Positions 25,801 to 32,024 of a DNA stretch of 32,024 bases are shown piece after piece. The stretch is from an uncultured Shimia sp. GTDB taxonomy: Bacteria > Pseudomonadota > Alphaproteobacteria > Rhodobacterales > Rhodobacteraceae. The notes under the pieces are model-generated. The model had not been told where the DNA came from. It searched no databases and worked only from the letters and a program-made list of their open reading frames with translations. The stretch's first letter is position 1. Each line of letters starts with the position of its first letter. Made by a program: the position numbers and the translations under genes. The DNA is taken from positions 1 to 32,024 of the forward strand of contig CALCOY010000007.1 in the NCBI GenBank assembly GCA_937897325.1, in the 5' to 3' direction.

Positions 25801-26172
25801 TCAGCTTGGGGCTTGGCGAAAAGCCCGACTGCTGATCGAAATGCTGTTTCTTGCAGGATCCTTCGCGTTAGCGAATTGATAGCCGTCGGCCTGATGGATC
25901 GCGCCGAACACCAGCCCTTTTTCCCTCGCCCATTCAGAGAATTCAGGAACGTTGGCGACATCGAAGGTCAGCTTCACGCTCACCTGTCCCTCTTTCTGGC
26001 CTTTGCTCATCGGGTGAAGCTGGAGAACAACACCGTGGCCGGGCGGTACCAGTTCGAGAATGCGGTCAGCGGGATCGTGATGCGCCGTGTAGCCGAAATA
26101 GTGGGCGTAAAAAGTGGCCAGCGCATCCATCTTCTTGGTGTAGATGGTGAGGCGGTTGAGGTGAGCGTCCAT
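25801..26172 (-). CDS. VOC superfamily protein (glyoxalase/bleomycin-resistance fold)
   Basis: A 123-residue single-domain protein. The strand-helix pattern MDAHLNRLTIYTKKMDALATFYAHYFGY at the start, GVVLQLHP in the middle and ANAKDPARNSISIS near the end fit a VOC fold. Metal ligands are suggestive at best, so enzymatic activity is uncertain. An AAGG sequence about 8 bases before the ATG is the likely ribosome-binding site. It lies between the rplQ terminator and the Do-like protease. It therefore needs its own promoter or read-through, and may be the first gene of the downstream run. Confidence 0.8.
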   Translation of the reverse strand: MDAHLNRLTIYTKKMDALATFYAHYFGYTAHHDPADRILELVPPGHGVVLQLHPMSKGQKEGQVSVKLTFDVANVPEFSEWAREKGLVFGAIHQADGYQFANAKDPARNSISISSRAFRQAPS

Positions 26173-26196
26173 ATCCAGACCTTACCGCAAACCCTT

Positions 26197-26229
26197 AAAA
26201 AGCAAAGGCCCCCGCGAATGGCGGAGGCC
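26197..26229 (-). terminator. Intrinsic terminator after rplQ
   Basis: On the transcribed strand a 9-base-pair stem (GGCCTCCGC with GCGGGGGCC, one G-U pair) with a 5-base loop is followed by TTTGCTTTTT. This is a textbook Rho-independent terminator, 26 bases after the rplQ stop, and it closes the rpsM-rpsK-rpoA-rplQ transcript. Confidence 0.9.
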
Positions 26230-26254
26230 AGTTTCGGCAAGATATACCAATAAC

Positions 26255-26674
26255 TTAATCTTCGGCAGCTTCTTCGGCCTCAAGACGCGCTCTGTCTGCG
26301 GCACCTTTCGCATCGCGGTCGCGGTCGACAAATTCGATGATCGCCATGGGCGCCATGTCGCCGTAGCGGAAACCGGCCTTTAGGACGCGGACATAGCCGC
26401 CTTGGCGTTCGGCGTAACGCGGGCCCAGAACTTCAAAAAGTTTCGTAACGTACTGATCTTCCTTCAGCCGTGCCGCGGCCTGACGGCGGGCATGCAGATC
26501 ACCGCGCTTGGCCAATGTGACCAGCTTTTCAACGATGGGTCGCAGTTCTTTCGCCTTAGGCAATGTGGTCTTGATCTGCTCGTGCTCGATGAGCGATCCA
26601 GCCATGTTCGCGAACAGCGCCTTGCGGTGTTCATGGGTTCGGTTTAGGCGGCGATAGCCTCGTGCGTGACGCAT
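26255..26674 (-). CDS. rplQ: Large ribosomal subunit protein bL17
   Basis: A 139-residue protein matching bL17. The N-terminus [20 protein letters not shown] is invariant, followed by [24 protein letters not shown]. The end carries an acidic alanine-rich tail (LEAEEAAED), common in alphaproteobacteria. A GGAGAAAG Shine-Dalgarno sequence precedes the ATG. It is the last gene of the alpha-type operon, 117 bases after rpoA, and ends just before a strong terminator. bL17 is a structural protein near the 50S exit tunnel. Confidence 0.98.
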   Translation of the reverse strand: MRHARGYRRLNRTHEHRKALFANMAGSLIEHEQIKTTLPKAKELRPIVEKLVTLAKRGDLHARRQAAARLKEDQYVTKLFEVLGPRYAERQGGYVRVLKAGFRYGDMAPMAIIEFVDRDRDAKGAADRARLEAEEAAED

Positions 26675-26791
26675 TTTCTTTCTCCTTATGATTTATGCAT
26701 TGTCTGGCGGCCGATGCGTGTCAGCCGCTCTCCTTGGGGCAGGATCGCCCGAGTTTTCCCCGCACAGAGCGGGCATTGCCCAAAAACGCGC

Positions 26792-27808
26792 TTAAAACGC
26801 GTCTTCGAATTTCTTGGCAAGATCTTCGATATTGTCCGGTGGCCAGTCTTCGACGTCCATGCCGAGATGCAGACCCATGCCAGACAGGACCTCTTTGATC
26901 TCGTTGAGCGACTTGCGGCCGAAGTTCGGCGTACGCAACATCTCTGCTTCGGTCTTCTGGATAAGGTCTCCGATGTAAACGATGTTGTCGTTCTTGAGAC
27001 AGTTTGCAGACCGCACCGAAAGCTCCAACTCGTCCACTTTCTTGAGCAGCAGCGGGTTGAATTCCAGACCGTCATCTTCGTCAGCACGGCTGGCGCTTTC
27101 AGGTTCATCGAAGTTGACGAAGATCCCCAATTGATCTTGCAGAATACGCGCCGCGAACGCGACAGCATCGTCCGGCGTGATGGAACCGTCCGTTTCGATC
27201 TTCATCGTCAGCTTGTCATAGTCCAGAACCTGCCCCTCACGGGTTGGTTGCACATCGTAGCTGACTTTCTTGATTGGCGAATAGATCGCATCGATCGGGA
27301 TCAAACCGATGGGCGCATCCTCCGGCTTGTTCTTTTCAGACGCGACATAGCCTTTGCCCGTGTTGACGGTTAGTTCCATATAAACATCGGCCCCATCGTC
27401 GAGGTGGCAGATCACGTGGTCGCGGTTCAGAACGTCGATTCCGGCGCTTTCGCTGATATCACCAGCGGTGACGACACCCGGCCCCTTGGCCGAGATCGAC
27501 AAACGCTTGGGCCCTTCGACTTCCATCCGCAGGCTGACACCTTTGAGGTTCAGGATAATGTCGGTGACATCTTCACGCACACCGGCGACGCTCGAAAACT
27601 CATGCAGGACATTGTCGATCTGCACCGAAGTAATCGCGGCACCTTGCAGGCTGCTCATCAACACGCGGCGCAGCGCGTTGCCCATTGTCAGGCCAAAGCC
27701 ACGCTCAAGCGGTTCGGCGGTCACAACAGCCTGACGCGCCGGATCGTTGCCTGGTTTGACGTCGAGTTGCTGGGGCTTGATCAGTTCTGCCCAGTTCTTG
27801 TGGATCAT
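26792..27808 (-). CDS. rpoA: DNA-directed RNA polymerase alpha subunit
   Basis: A 338-residue protein. The start ATG at 27806-27808 follows GGAGGGACGC. An N-terminal assembly domain ([23 protein letters not shown] is split by the usual beta interaction region) leads to a C-terminal DNA- and activator-binding domain. That domain contains [20 protein letters not shown] and [18 protein letters not shown]. The linker ([15 protein letters not shown]) is acidic. Alpha dimerises to nucleate RNA polymerase and binds upstream promoter elements. It follows rpsK after 112 bases containing a hairpin. rpsD, which sits here in enterobacteria, is absent, as is usual for alphaproteobacteria. Confidence 0.98.
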   Translation of the reverse strand: MIHKNWAELIKPQQLDVKPGNDPARQAVVTAEPLERGFGLTMGNALRRVLMSSLQGAAITSVQIDNVLHEFSSVAGVREDVTDIILNLKGVSLRMEVEGPKRLSISAKGPGVVTAGDISESAGIDVLNRDHVICHLDDGADVYMELTVNTGKGYVASEKNKPEDAPIGLIPIDAIYSPIKKVSYDVQPTREGQVLDYDKLTMKIETDGSITPDDAVAFAARILQDQLGIFVNFDEPESASRADEDDGLEFNPLLLKKVDELELSVRSANCLKNDNIVYIGDLIQKTEAEMLRTPNFGRKSLNEIKEVLSGMGLHLGMDVEDWPPDNIEDLAKKFEDAF

Positions 27809-27877
27809 GCGTCCCTCCATTCCTGTTCCTGCCCCATGTCCAAAGGCGGGAACGCCCGAGGTTTCAAAATGCGTATA

Positions 27878-27902
27878 AAGGCCGCGATCGGATCACGGCC
27901 TT
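27878..27902 (-). promoter_or_regulatory. Intercistronic hairpin between rpsK and rpoA
   Basis: On the transcribed strand AAGGCCG and CGGCCTT form a 7-base-pair stem. The inner bases TGATCCGATCG can extend it by about four more pairs around a 3-base loop. TTTAT follows. It starts 18 bases after the rpsK stop. It resembles a weak terminator or attenuator, or an mRNA-stabilising element. rpoA must still be expressed, so full termination is unlikely. Confidence 0.6.
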
Positions 27903-27920
27903 CGAAATCTTGGTATCGGC

Positions 27921-28310
27921 TTAGACGCGGCGACGCTTGGGGGGGCGACAGCCATTGTGGGCAATCGGCGTCACATCGCGGATCGATGTGATGTTAAACC
28001 CAACAGCAGCCAGCGCCCTCAGCGCGCTCTCACGGCCGGAACCGGGGCCCTGCACTTCGACTTCCAGTGTTTTGACACCGTGTTCCTGTGCTTTTTTGCC
28101 TGCATCCTCTGCTGCCATCTGCGCGGCGTATGGTGTCGACTTCCGCGAGCCCTTGAAGCCCATGGTGCCTGCAGAAGACCACGCGATCGCGTTGCCCTGC
28201 ACATCCGAGATCAAGATTTTGGTGTTGTTGAAAGAAGAATTTACGTGGGCCACGCCCGCCGCGATATTCTTGGAGACCTTGCGCTTGCCGCGCCGTACAT
28301 CACGTGCCAT
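27921..28310 (-). CDS. rpsK: Small ribosomal subunit protein uS11
   Basis: A 129-residue protein starting [15 protein letters not shown] (ATG 28308-28310). The core contains [21 protein letters not shown] and [20 protein letters not shown], and the C-terminus ends [16 protein letters not shown], all hallmark uS11 sequence. It lies on the platform of the 30S subunit and helps form the mRNA exit region. It begins 13 bases after rpsM. The upstream in-frame extension overlaps the end of rpsM and is not needed. Confidence 0.98.
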   Translation of the reverse strand: MARDVRRGKRKVSKNIAAGVAHVNSSFNNTKILISDVQGNAIAWSSAGTMGFKGSRKSTPYAAQMAAEDAGKKAQEHGVKTLEVEVQGPGSGRESALRALAAVGFNITSIRDVTPIAHNGCRPPKRRRV

Positions 28311-28323
28311 TGGTGCGCGCCCC

Positions 28324-28692
28324 CTACTTCTTCTTGCCGGCAATGGCCTTTGCGGGGCCTTTGCGAGTGCGTGCGTTAGTGTGGGTGCGCTGGCCGCGCA
28401 CTGGCAGATTCCGCCGGTGGCGCAAACCGCGATAGCAGCCCAGATCCATCAGACGCTTAACGTTCATCTGCACTTCACGACGCAGGTCGCCTTCGACTGT
28501 GAAATTGGAATCGATGTGTTCCCGGATCGACAGAACCTCAGCATCGCTGAGCTCATTAACACGGCGACTGGCGTCGATTCCGACAGCTTCACAAATCCGC
28601 TTGGCTGAAGCGTGGCCAATCCCGGTGATGTAAGTGAGGGCGATTGGAATCCGCTTGGATGTGGGGATATTCACCCCGGCGATACGTGCCAC
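28324..28692 (-). CDS. rpsM: Small ribosomal subunit protein uS13
   Basis: A 122-residue protein matching uS13: [25 protein letters not shown] at the start, the [27 protein letters not shown] motif near the end, and a basic tail. It starts with GTG (28690-28692), preceded by AAGGAT. An out-of-frame ATG overlaps the region just upstream. uS13 sits in the 30S head and contacts the P-site tRNA and the 50S subunit. It begins the rpsM-rpsK-rpoA-rplQ transcript behind its own promoter, with an unusually long leader of about 140 bases. Confidence 0.98.
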   Translation of the reverse strand: MARIAGVNIPTSKRIPIALTYITGIGHASAKRICEAVGIDASRRVNELSDAEVLSIREHIDSNFTVEGDLRREVQMNVKRLMDLGCYRGLRHRRNLPVRGQRTHTNARTRKGPAKAIAGKKK

Positions 28693-28730
28693 GTGGCATA
28701 ATCCTTTTTCGTTGCGAGCCCGTTACTCCA

Positions 28731-28776
28731 GGCCCTTTTTTCACAACATAAGGCCCAAAGATTTACGCCCTGGGCC
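28731..28776 (-). promoter_or_regulatory. Structured leader upstream of rpsM with competing stems
   Basis: GGCCCA (28752-28757) can pair with TGGGCC (28771-28776) around a 13-base loop. Another GGCCC at 28731-28735, with flanking bases, can pair with the same GGGCC, so two alternative hairpins compete. The element lies between the predicted promoter and the rpsM start. It could be an autoregulatory target of a ribosomal protein, but no function is shown and the arms are short. Confidence 0.35.
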
Positions 28777-28838
28777 GTCGCTGATCAGGTGATCCGGTCA
28801 AACATGTTTCGACCGTTGATTCTCGACAGAGATGCGAT

Positions 28839-28867
28839 GCAATAGGAGTTGCCGAACTGGCCGTCAA
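28839..28867 (-). promoter_or_regulatory. Promoter for rpsM-rpsK-rpoA-rplQ
   Basis: On the minus strand TTGACG (28862-28867), a 17-base spacer and TATTGC (28839-28844) match a housekeeping promoter, with a near-consensus -35 (5 of 6) and a moderate -10. It lies in the gap between the lipoprotein gene and rpsM and predicts a leader of about 140 bases. Confidence 0.6.
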
Positions 28868-28897
28868 CCCCTTATTTACTTGTCTCTGCTGGCGCTA

Positions 28898-29338
28898 TCA
28901 GGCGCAGGTGCTGATGCCCCTTTGGACCAGGCGTTCCCAGTTTGGCCCAAGGGCGGCACGCGCATCAATGGCACCGGTGTAGCCCGGATTGCCGGGGCGC
29001 AACATGCGTACTGTCAATGTCCGGTCGAATGAGCCGTAGCGATCAAATCCGAGACTGACCGAGTTGGTTTCGCCGGCCAGCCGGTCAATATCGAATGTCG
29101 GCAGAAGCAGGGTGTTATCGGACGAGCTGATACCATCGACCATGTAGCGGTCATAGCCTTGGCGCAGGGTCTCAACGGCGGCCATGCGCGTAGCGACGGA
29201 AGCCGCGCCGGTGCTGCCACATTCGGCATCGGCACTGACATCTAGCAGAAACGACTGGTCACCAATGGGCGTAACCGACGTGGTTGCACAAGCCGACAGG
29301 CCCAAAAGGGCCACGACCACAAGGGATGCGAATTTCAT
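28898..29338 (-). CDS. Small lipoprotein of unknown function
   Basis: A 146-residue protein. The signal peptide MKFASLVVVALLGLSAC has a good lipobox (LSAC, lipidation Cys17). The mature part has two more cysteines (Cys40 and Cys145) that could form a disulfide in the periplasm. An AAVETLRQGYDRYMVDG helix and an RTLTVRMLRPGNPGYTGAIDARAALGPNW segment follow. I do not assign a named domain. AGAAGGATAG precedes the ATG. A TATAAC at 29408-29413 could be its own -10, but no good -35 is present. It sits between adk and rpsM, interrupting a ribosomal gene order that is usually adk-rpsM in relatives. There is no sign of a mobile element around it. Confidence 0.8.
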   Translation of the reverse strand: MKFASLVVVALLGLSACATTSVTPIGDQSFLLDVSADAECGSTGAASVATRMAAVETLRQGYDRYMVDGISSSDNTLLLPTFDIDRLAGETNSVSLGFDRYGSFDRTLTVRMLRPGNPGYTGAIDARAALGPNWERLVQRGISTCA

Positions 29339-29449
29339 GATCTATCCTTCTCTGAAGAAGCGAGCGGTAATGTCCGTCGCTCGGTCAGAGGTGTGATGCT
29401 ACCTTAGGTTATACAAGATCACGGGGACGTCATCGGATAACAAAGCGCG

Positions 29450-30028
29450 TTACCCCTCAAGAATGGCGGATATTTCACCCTTCACCTGGTCGATGTCGCC
29501 AAGGCCGTCGACAGATTTCAGAAGACCCTTGGCATGGTAGTAACCCAGCAAAGGTGACGTCTTCTTGTAGTATTCCATAAGCCGGATCTTGAGGCTTTCC
29601 GCATTGTCGTCAGAGCGGACAGGTTGGCCGGCAGCGCGCGCTTCCTCCGCCCTTCCCACGATACGAGAGACGAGTACGTCGTCATTCACTTCAAGCGCGA
29701 TGACCGAAGCAAGTGATTGACCGAATTCGCTCAGCAGATCATTCAAAGCGTCAGCCTGCGCTAACGTGCGGGGGAAGCCGTCGAAAACAAAACCGTTCGC
29801 CTTGACGGTCTCTAGCTGCTCCCGGATCAGGCCGATAACGATTTCATCGGTCACGAGATCCCCTCGCGCCATCACCTCGGCCACAATCTTGCCCATCTCG
29901 GTCCCACTGTCTTTGGCCGCACGCAACATGTCACCGGTGCTCAGTTGAACCATACCGCGACCGTCAACAAGATGCCGCGCCTGCGTACCTTTGCCCGCAC
30001 CCGGCGGGCCCAGAAGAATTATGTTCAT
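29450..30028 (-). CDS. adk: Adenylate kinase
   Basis: A 192-residue enzyme that interconverts ATP + AMP and 2 ADP. The P-loop is [10 protein letters not shown] (7-16), the AMP-binding region contains [10 protein letters not shown] and [13 protein letters not shown], and the catalytic arginines include that of GFPRT. The LID is the short form: [20 protein letters not shown] replaces the longer insertion of about 214-residue enzymes, and no zinc cysteines are present. The start overlaps the secY stop by 4 bases, the usual secY-adk coupling. Confidence 0.97.
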   Translation of the reverse strand: MNIILLGPPGAGKGTQARHLVDGRGMVQLSTGDMLRAAKDSGTEMGKIVAEVMARGDLVTDEIVIGLIREQLETVKANGFVFDGFPRTLAQADALNDLLSEFGQSLASVIALEVNDDVLVSRIVGRAEEARAAGQPVRSDDNAESLKIRLMEYYKKTSPLLGYYHAKGLLKSVDGLGDIDQVKGEISAILEG

Positions 30029-31389
30029 CGACGGACCGGCGACCTTTTGGTTTTGCGTTTGCCGCCCTTGCCGCGCAGCTGCGATTTTTCGATGAGCCCT
30101 TCATATTGATGCGCCAGAAGATGGCTTTGCACGCGCTCCATCGTATCCATTGTGACCGAGACAACGATCAGAACCGATGTGCCCCCGAAATAGAATGGAA
30201 TCGCAAACTCACCCCGCAGAATTTCGGGCAGCAGACAGACCAGCGCCAGATAGCCGGAGCCCAGCACCAGAATGCGGTTCACAACGTATTCCAGGTATTC
30301 CTCGGTCTTCTTGCCGGGCCGAATACCGGGAATAAAACCGTTCTGATTTTTGAGGTTTTCAGCCACGTCCTCCGGTTTGAACGAGACGTTGAACGTGTAA
30401 AAATAGGCGAAGAAGACGATCATCAAGGTAAAGAAACCCAGATAAAGCGGTTGACCCGGTCCAAAATTCGCCAGCAGCCACGACATGATCGGACTGGTCG
30501 AATTGCCAGAGAAAGTGCTGATCGTGACCGGTAGAAGTAGTAGCGAGCTTGCGAAAATCGCCGGAATCACGCCTGACGGGTTAACCTTGACGGGCAGGTG
30601 GCTCGACCCACCGTCATAGACTTTCATCCCCACTTGGCGGCGCGGGTACTGGATATGGATCTTGCGCAGCGCACGCTCCATGAACACCACGAAGGTGATC
30701 GTCGCAATCACCATGACAATCACGCCGATGATGATGGCAGGGCTGATCGCGCCGCTGCGGCCGCTTTCAAAGAACTGAACCAGCGCTGCGGGCACTTCGG
30801 CTATGATACCGACAAAGATGATCAGCGAAATTCCGTTGCCGATGCCGCGCGCAGTGATCTGTTCACCCAGCCACATTAGGAACATCGTGCCACCCACAAG
30901 GGTGATCAGGCAGGATATGCGGAAGTACCAACCAGGATCCGTCACGATATCCCCTGCCTCAAGCGAGATGGCGAGCCCGTAGGCCTGCAATGTCGCCAAC
31001 AGAACTGTTCCGTAGCGGGTGTATTGGTTGATCTTCTTGCGACCCTGTTCGCCCTCTTTCTTCAGCTGCTCAAGGCTGGGCACCATTGACGTCAGAAGCT
31101 GCACGATAATCGACGCGGAAATGTAGGGCATGATCCCGAGGGCGAAGATACCCATCCGCCCCAATGCACCTCCCGTGAACATCGAGACCATACCGCCGAT
31201 ACCCTGCCCGGCCTGATCCATGAATTCGCGCAAGGCCACGCCATCAATGCCCGGTACCGGGATAAAGGTGCCAAGTCGGTAGACGATCAGAAGGCCAAGC
31301 GTGAAGAAAATCCGGTTTCGCAGGTCGGTCGCCTTGCCCAGAGCACTCCAGGACGTGTTGGCGGCCATGCTTTCAACGGCAGATACCAT
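30025..31389 (-). CDS. secY: Preprotein translocase subunit SecY
   Basis: A 454-residue protein with ten membrane segments. The N-terminal part has [24 protein letters not shown], with a [23 protein letters not shown] plug and second-helix region. The cytoplasmic loops contain [23 protein letters not shown] and the long C-terminal loop with [16 protein letters not shown], all typical. The C-terminal tail is very basic ([14 protein letters not shown]). SecY forms the translocation channel with SecE and SecG. A second ATG seven codons in (MAANTSW) is possible, but AAGGAAGAA is correctly placed for the first. rplO precedes it by 105 bases with two hairpins; adk overlaps its stop. Confidence 0.98.
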   Translation of the reverse strand: MVSAVESMAANTSWSALGKATDLRNRIFFTLGLLIVYRLGTFIPVPGIDGVALREFMDQAGQGIGGMVSMFTGGALGRMGIFALGIMPYISASIIVQLLTSMVPSLEQLKKEGEQGRKKINQYTRYGTVLLATLQAYGLAISLEAGDIVTDPGWYFRISCLITLVGGTMFLMWLGEQITARGIGNGISLIIFVGIIAEVPAALVQFFESGRSGAISPAIIIGVIVMVIATITFVVFMERALRKIHIQYPRRQVGMKVYDGGSSHLPVKVNPSGVIPAIFASSLLLLPVTISTFSGNSTSPIMSWLLANFGPGQPLYLGFFTLMIVFFAYFYTFNVSFKPEDVAENLKNQNGFIPGIRPGKKTEEYLEYVVNRILVLGSGYLALVCLLPEILRGEFAIPFYFGGTSVLIVVSVTMDTMERVQSHLLAHQYEGLIEKSQLRGKGGKRKTKRSPVRR

Positions 31390-31411
31390 ATGGGTCTTCT
31401 TCCTTAAGACG

Positions 31412-31445
31412 ACGCCGCCCGAACCGTTCTCCGGCAGGGCGGCGT
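31412..31445 (-). promoter_or_regulatory. Intercistronic hairpin just upstream of secY
   Basis: ACGCCGCCC (31412-31420) and GGGCGGCGT (31437-31445) form a perfect 9-base-pair GC-rich stem; an inner CCG/CGG pair can shorten the loop. No T-tract follows on the transcribed strand, and the secY Shine-Dalgarno sequence lies about 10 bases further. It may set mRNA stability or secY translation. Confidence 0.6.
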
Positions 31446-31467
31446 TTGGAAAACGTGTGGACTATCT

Positions 31468-31484
31468 AAGCCGACAGGCGGCTT
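31468..31484 (-). promoter_or_regulatory. Small hairpin directly after rplO
   Basis: AAGCCG (31468-31473) and CGGCTT (31479-31484) form a 6-base-pair stem with a 5-base loop, 10 bases after the rplO stop. No T-tract follows, so it is not an obvious terminator. With the next hairpin it makes the rplO-secY spacer unusually structured. Confidence 0.4.
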
Positions 31485-31494
31485 GCCACAAGGT

Positions 31495-31962
31495 TTACTC
31501 AGCCGCAACCGCCGCGATTGTAAGCGACCCGCCAGCTTTCTCAACCGCCTCGATGGCGGATTTCGAAGCGCCAGTGACGGTAATCGTGGCTTTGGTCGTG
31601 ATATCACCCTTCGCCAGAACACGTACACCATCCAGCTTGCGACGGACCAAGCCGCTTTCTACAAGTGTGTCTTCAGTGATGTTGCCCGCGTCGATCTTCT
31701 TGGCATCGATAAACTTTTGGATCAGGCCCAGGTTCACTACAGCAAAAGACTTGCGGTTTGGCTTGTTAAAGCCGCGCTTTGGTAGGCGTTGATAGAGCGG
31801 CATCTGGCCGCCTTCGTATCCATTGATCGCCACGCCCGAGCGGGACTTCTGGCCTTTGATCCCGCGACCACCCATCTTGCCTTTACCCGAACCCGGGCCA
31901 CGGCCGACGCGTTTGCGGCGATGTGTTGCGCCTTCATTGTCGCGCAGTTCATTCAGTTTCAT
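31495..31962 (-). CDS. rplO: Large ribosomal subunit protein uL15
   Basis: A 155-residue protein starting [20 protein letters not shown] (ATG 31960-31962), with GGAGAAG upstream. The glycine-rich N-terminal arm ([22 protein letters not shown]) and the [18 protein letters not shown] motif are diagnostic. uL15 is an early-assembling 50S protein. The end is alanine-rich (LTIAAVAAE). It would normally follow rpmD in the spc operon; the last 62 bases of the window upstream of it are spacer and show no end of rpmD. Confidence 0.97.
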   Translation of the reverse strand: MKLNELRDNEGATHRRKRVGRGPGSGKGKMGGRGIKGQKSRSGVAINGYEGGQMPLYQRLPKRGFNKPNRKSFAVVNLGLIQKFIDAKKIDAGNITEDTLVESGLVRRKLDGVRVLAKGDITTKATITVTGASKSAIEAVEKAGGSLTIAAVAAE

Positions 31963-32024
31963 GTCGCTTCTCCTAAGCCGGATGTGACCCCCGAAGCGTA
32001 ACGGGCCAACCACGGCATTTCTTG

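Noticed and set aside
26686-26800. Open frame after rpoA with a CPLC zinc-ribbon-like piece (QCPLCAGKTRAILPQGERL)
   Set aside because: No start codon outside rpoA except a CTG, and the rest of the frame is a shadow of rpoA; the spacer is better read as untranslated.
1-32024. CRISPR arrays, phage modules, toxin-antitoxin or defence systems
   Set aside because: No spaced repeats and no recognisable genes of these kinds beyond the single recombinase remnant; the window is mainly core genome.

Overview
The window looks like chromosomal DNA of a marine alphaproteobacterium of the Rhodobacterales (Roseobacter-like). This is inferred from protein similarity as I recognise it and from gene order: a bztABCD-type amino-acid transporter next to ATP12, a rluA-type/crcB/rarA/Do-protease chain beside rplQ, a secY-adk-rpsM-rpsK-rpoA-rplQ ribosomal segment without rpsD, and rpmH-rnpA-yidD close to yidC-MOSC-engB-argB. 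I could not run a taxonomic search.

Layout. (1) 1-1423: the right edge of a probable mobile element. A large serine recombinase frame enters from the left edge, is broken by an in-frame amber codon, and runs antisense into the 3' end of a tRNA-Arg(ACG) gene, a likely attachment site. (2) 1493-5044, minus strand: an operon of a TVP38/TMEM64 membrane protein, a MerA/Lpd-like flavin oxidoreductase and a histidine kinase without a partner regulator. (3) 5243-15529, mostly plus strand: rpmH-rnpA-yidD; a convergent DUF3833 lipoprotein; ttcA; a GGDEF/EAL protein; yidC-MOSC-engB-argB; then a sterol-desaturase-like protein, a ferredoxin-like protein and a SixA-type phosphatase. (4) 15541-20042, minus: bztABCD, with a strong hairpin between the binding-protein gene and the permease genes. 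(5) 20237-25762, minus: a tightly packed run (Do-like protease, rarA, crcB, RluA-family synthase, HAD phosphatase, ATP12). (6) 25801-31962, minus: rplO-secY-adk, an interposed small lipoprotein gene, rpsM-rpsK-rpoA-rplQ ending in a clear intrinsic terminator, and a small VOC protein.

How the genes work together. Most of the window is housekeeping: ribosome, RNA polymerase and Sec components, inner-membrane protein insertion (YidD, YidC, SecY), tRNA and rRNA modification, arginine synthesis, F1-ATPase assembly, envelope proteolysis and amino-acid uptake. Many neighbours overlap by the 4-base ATGA arrangement, suggesting translational coupling.

I found no CRISPR array, phage module, toxin-antitoxin pair or recognisable defence or biosynthetic system. 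No convincing new system is present. The points most worth a second look are the broken recombinase at the tRNA-Arg gene, the oxidoreductase lacking the usual catalytic histidine in an operon with TVP38 and a lone kinase, the lipoprotein gene inside the ribosomal cluster with a promoter after it, and the desaturase/ferredoxin/phosphatase trio.
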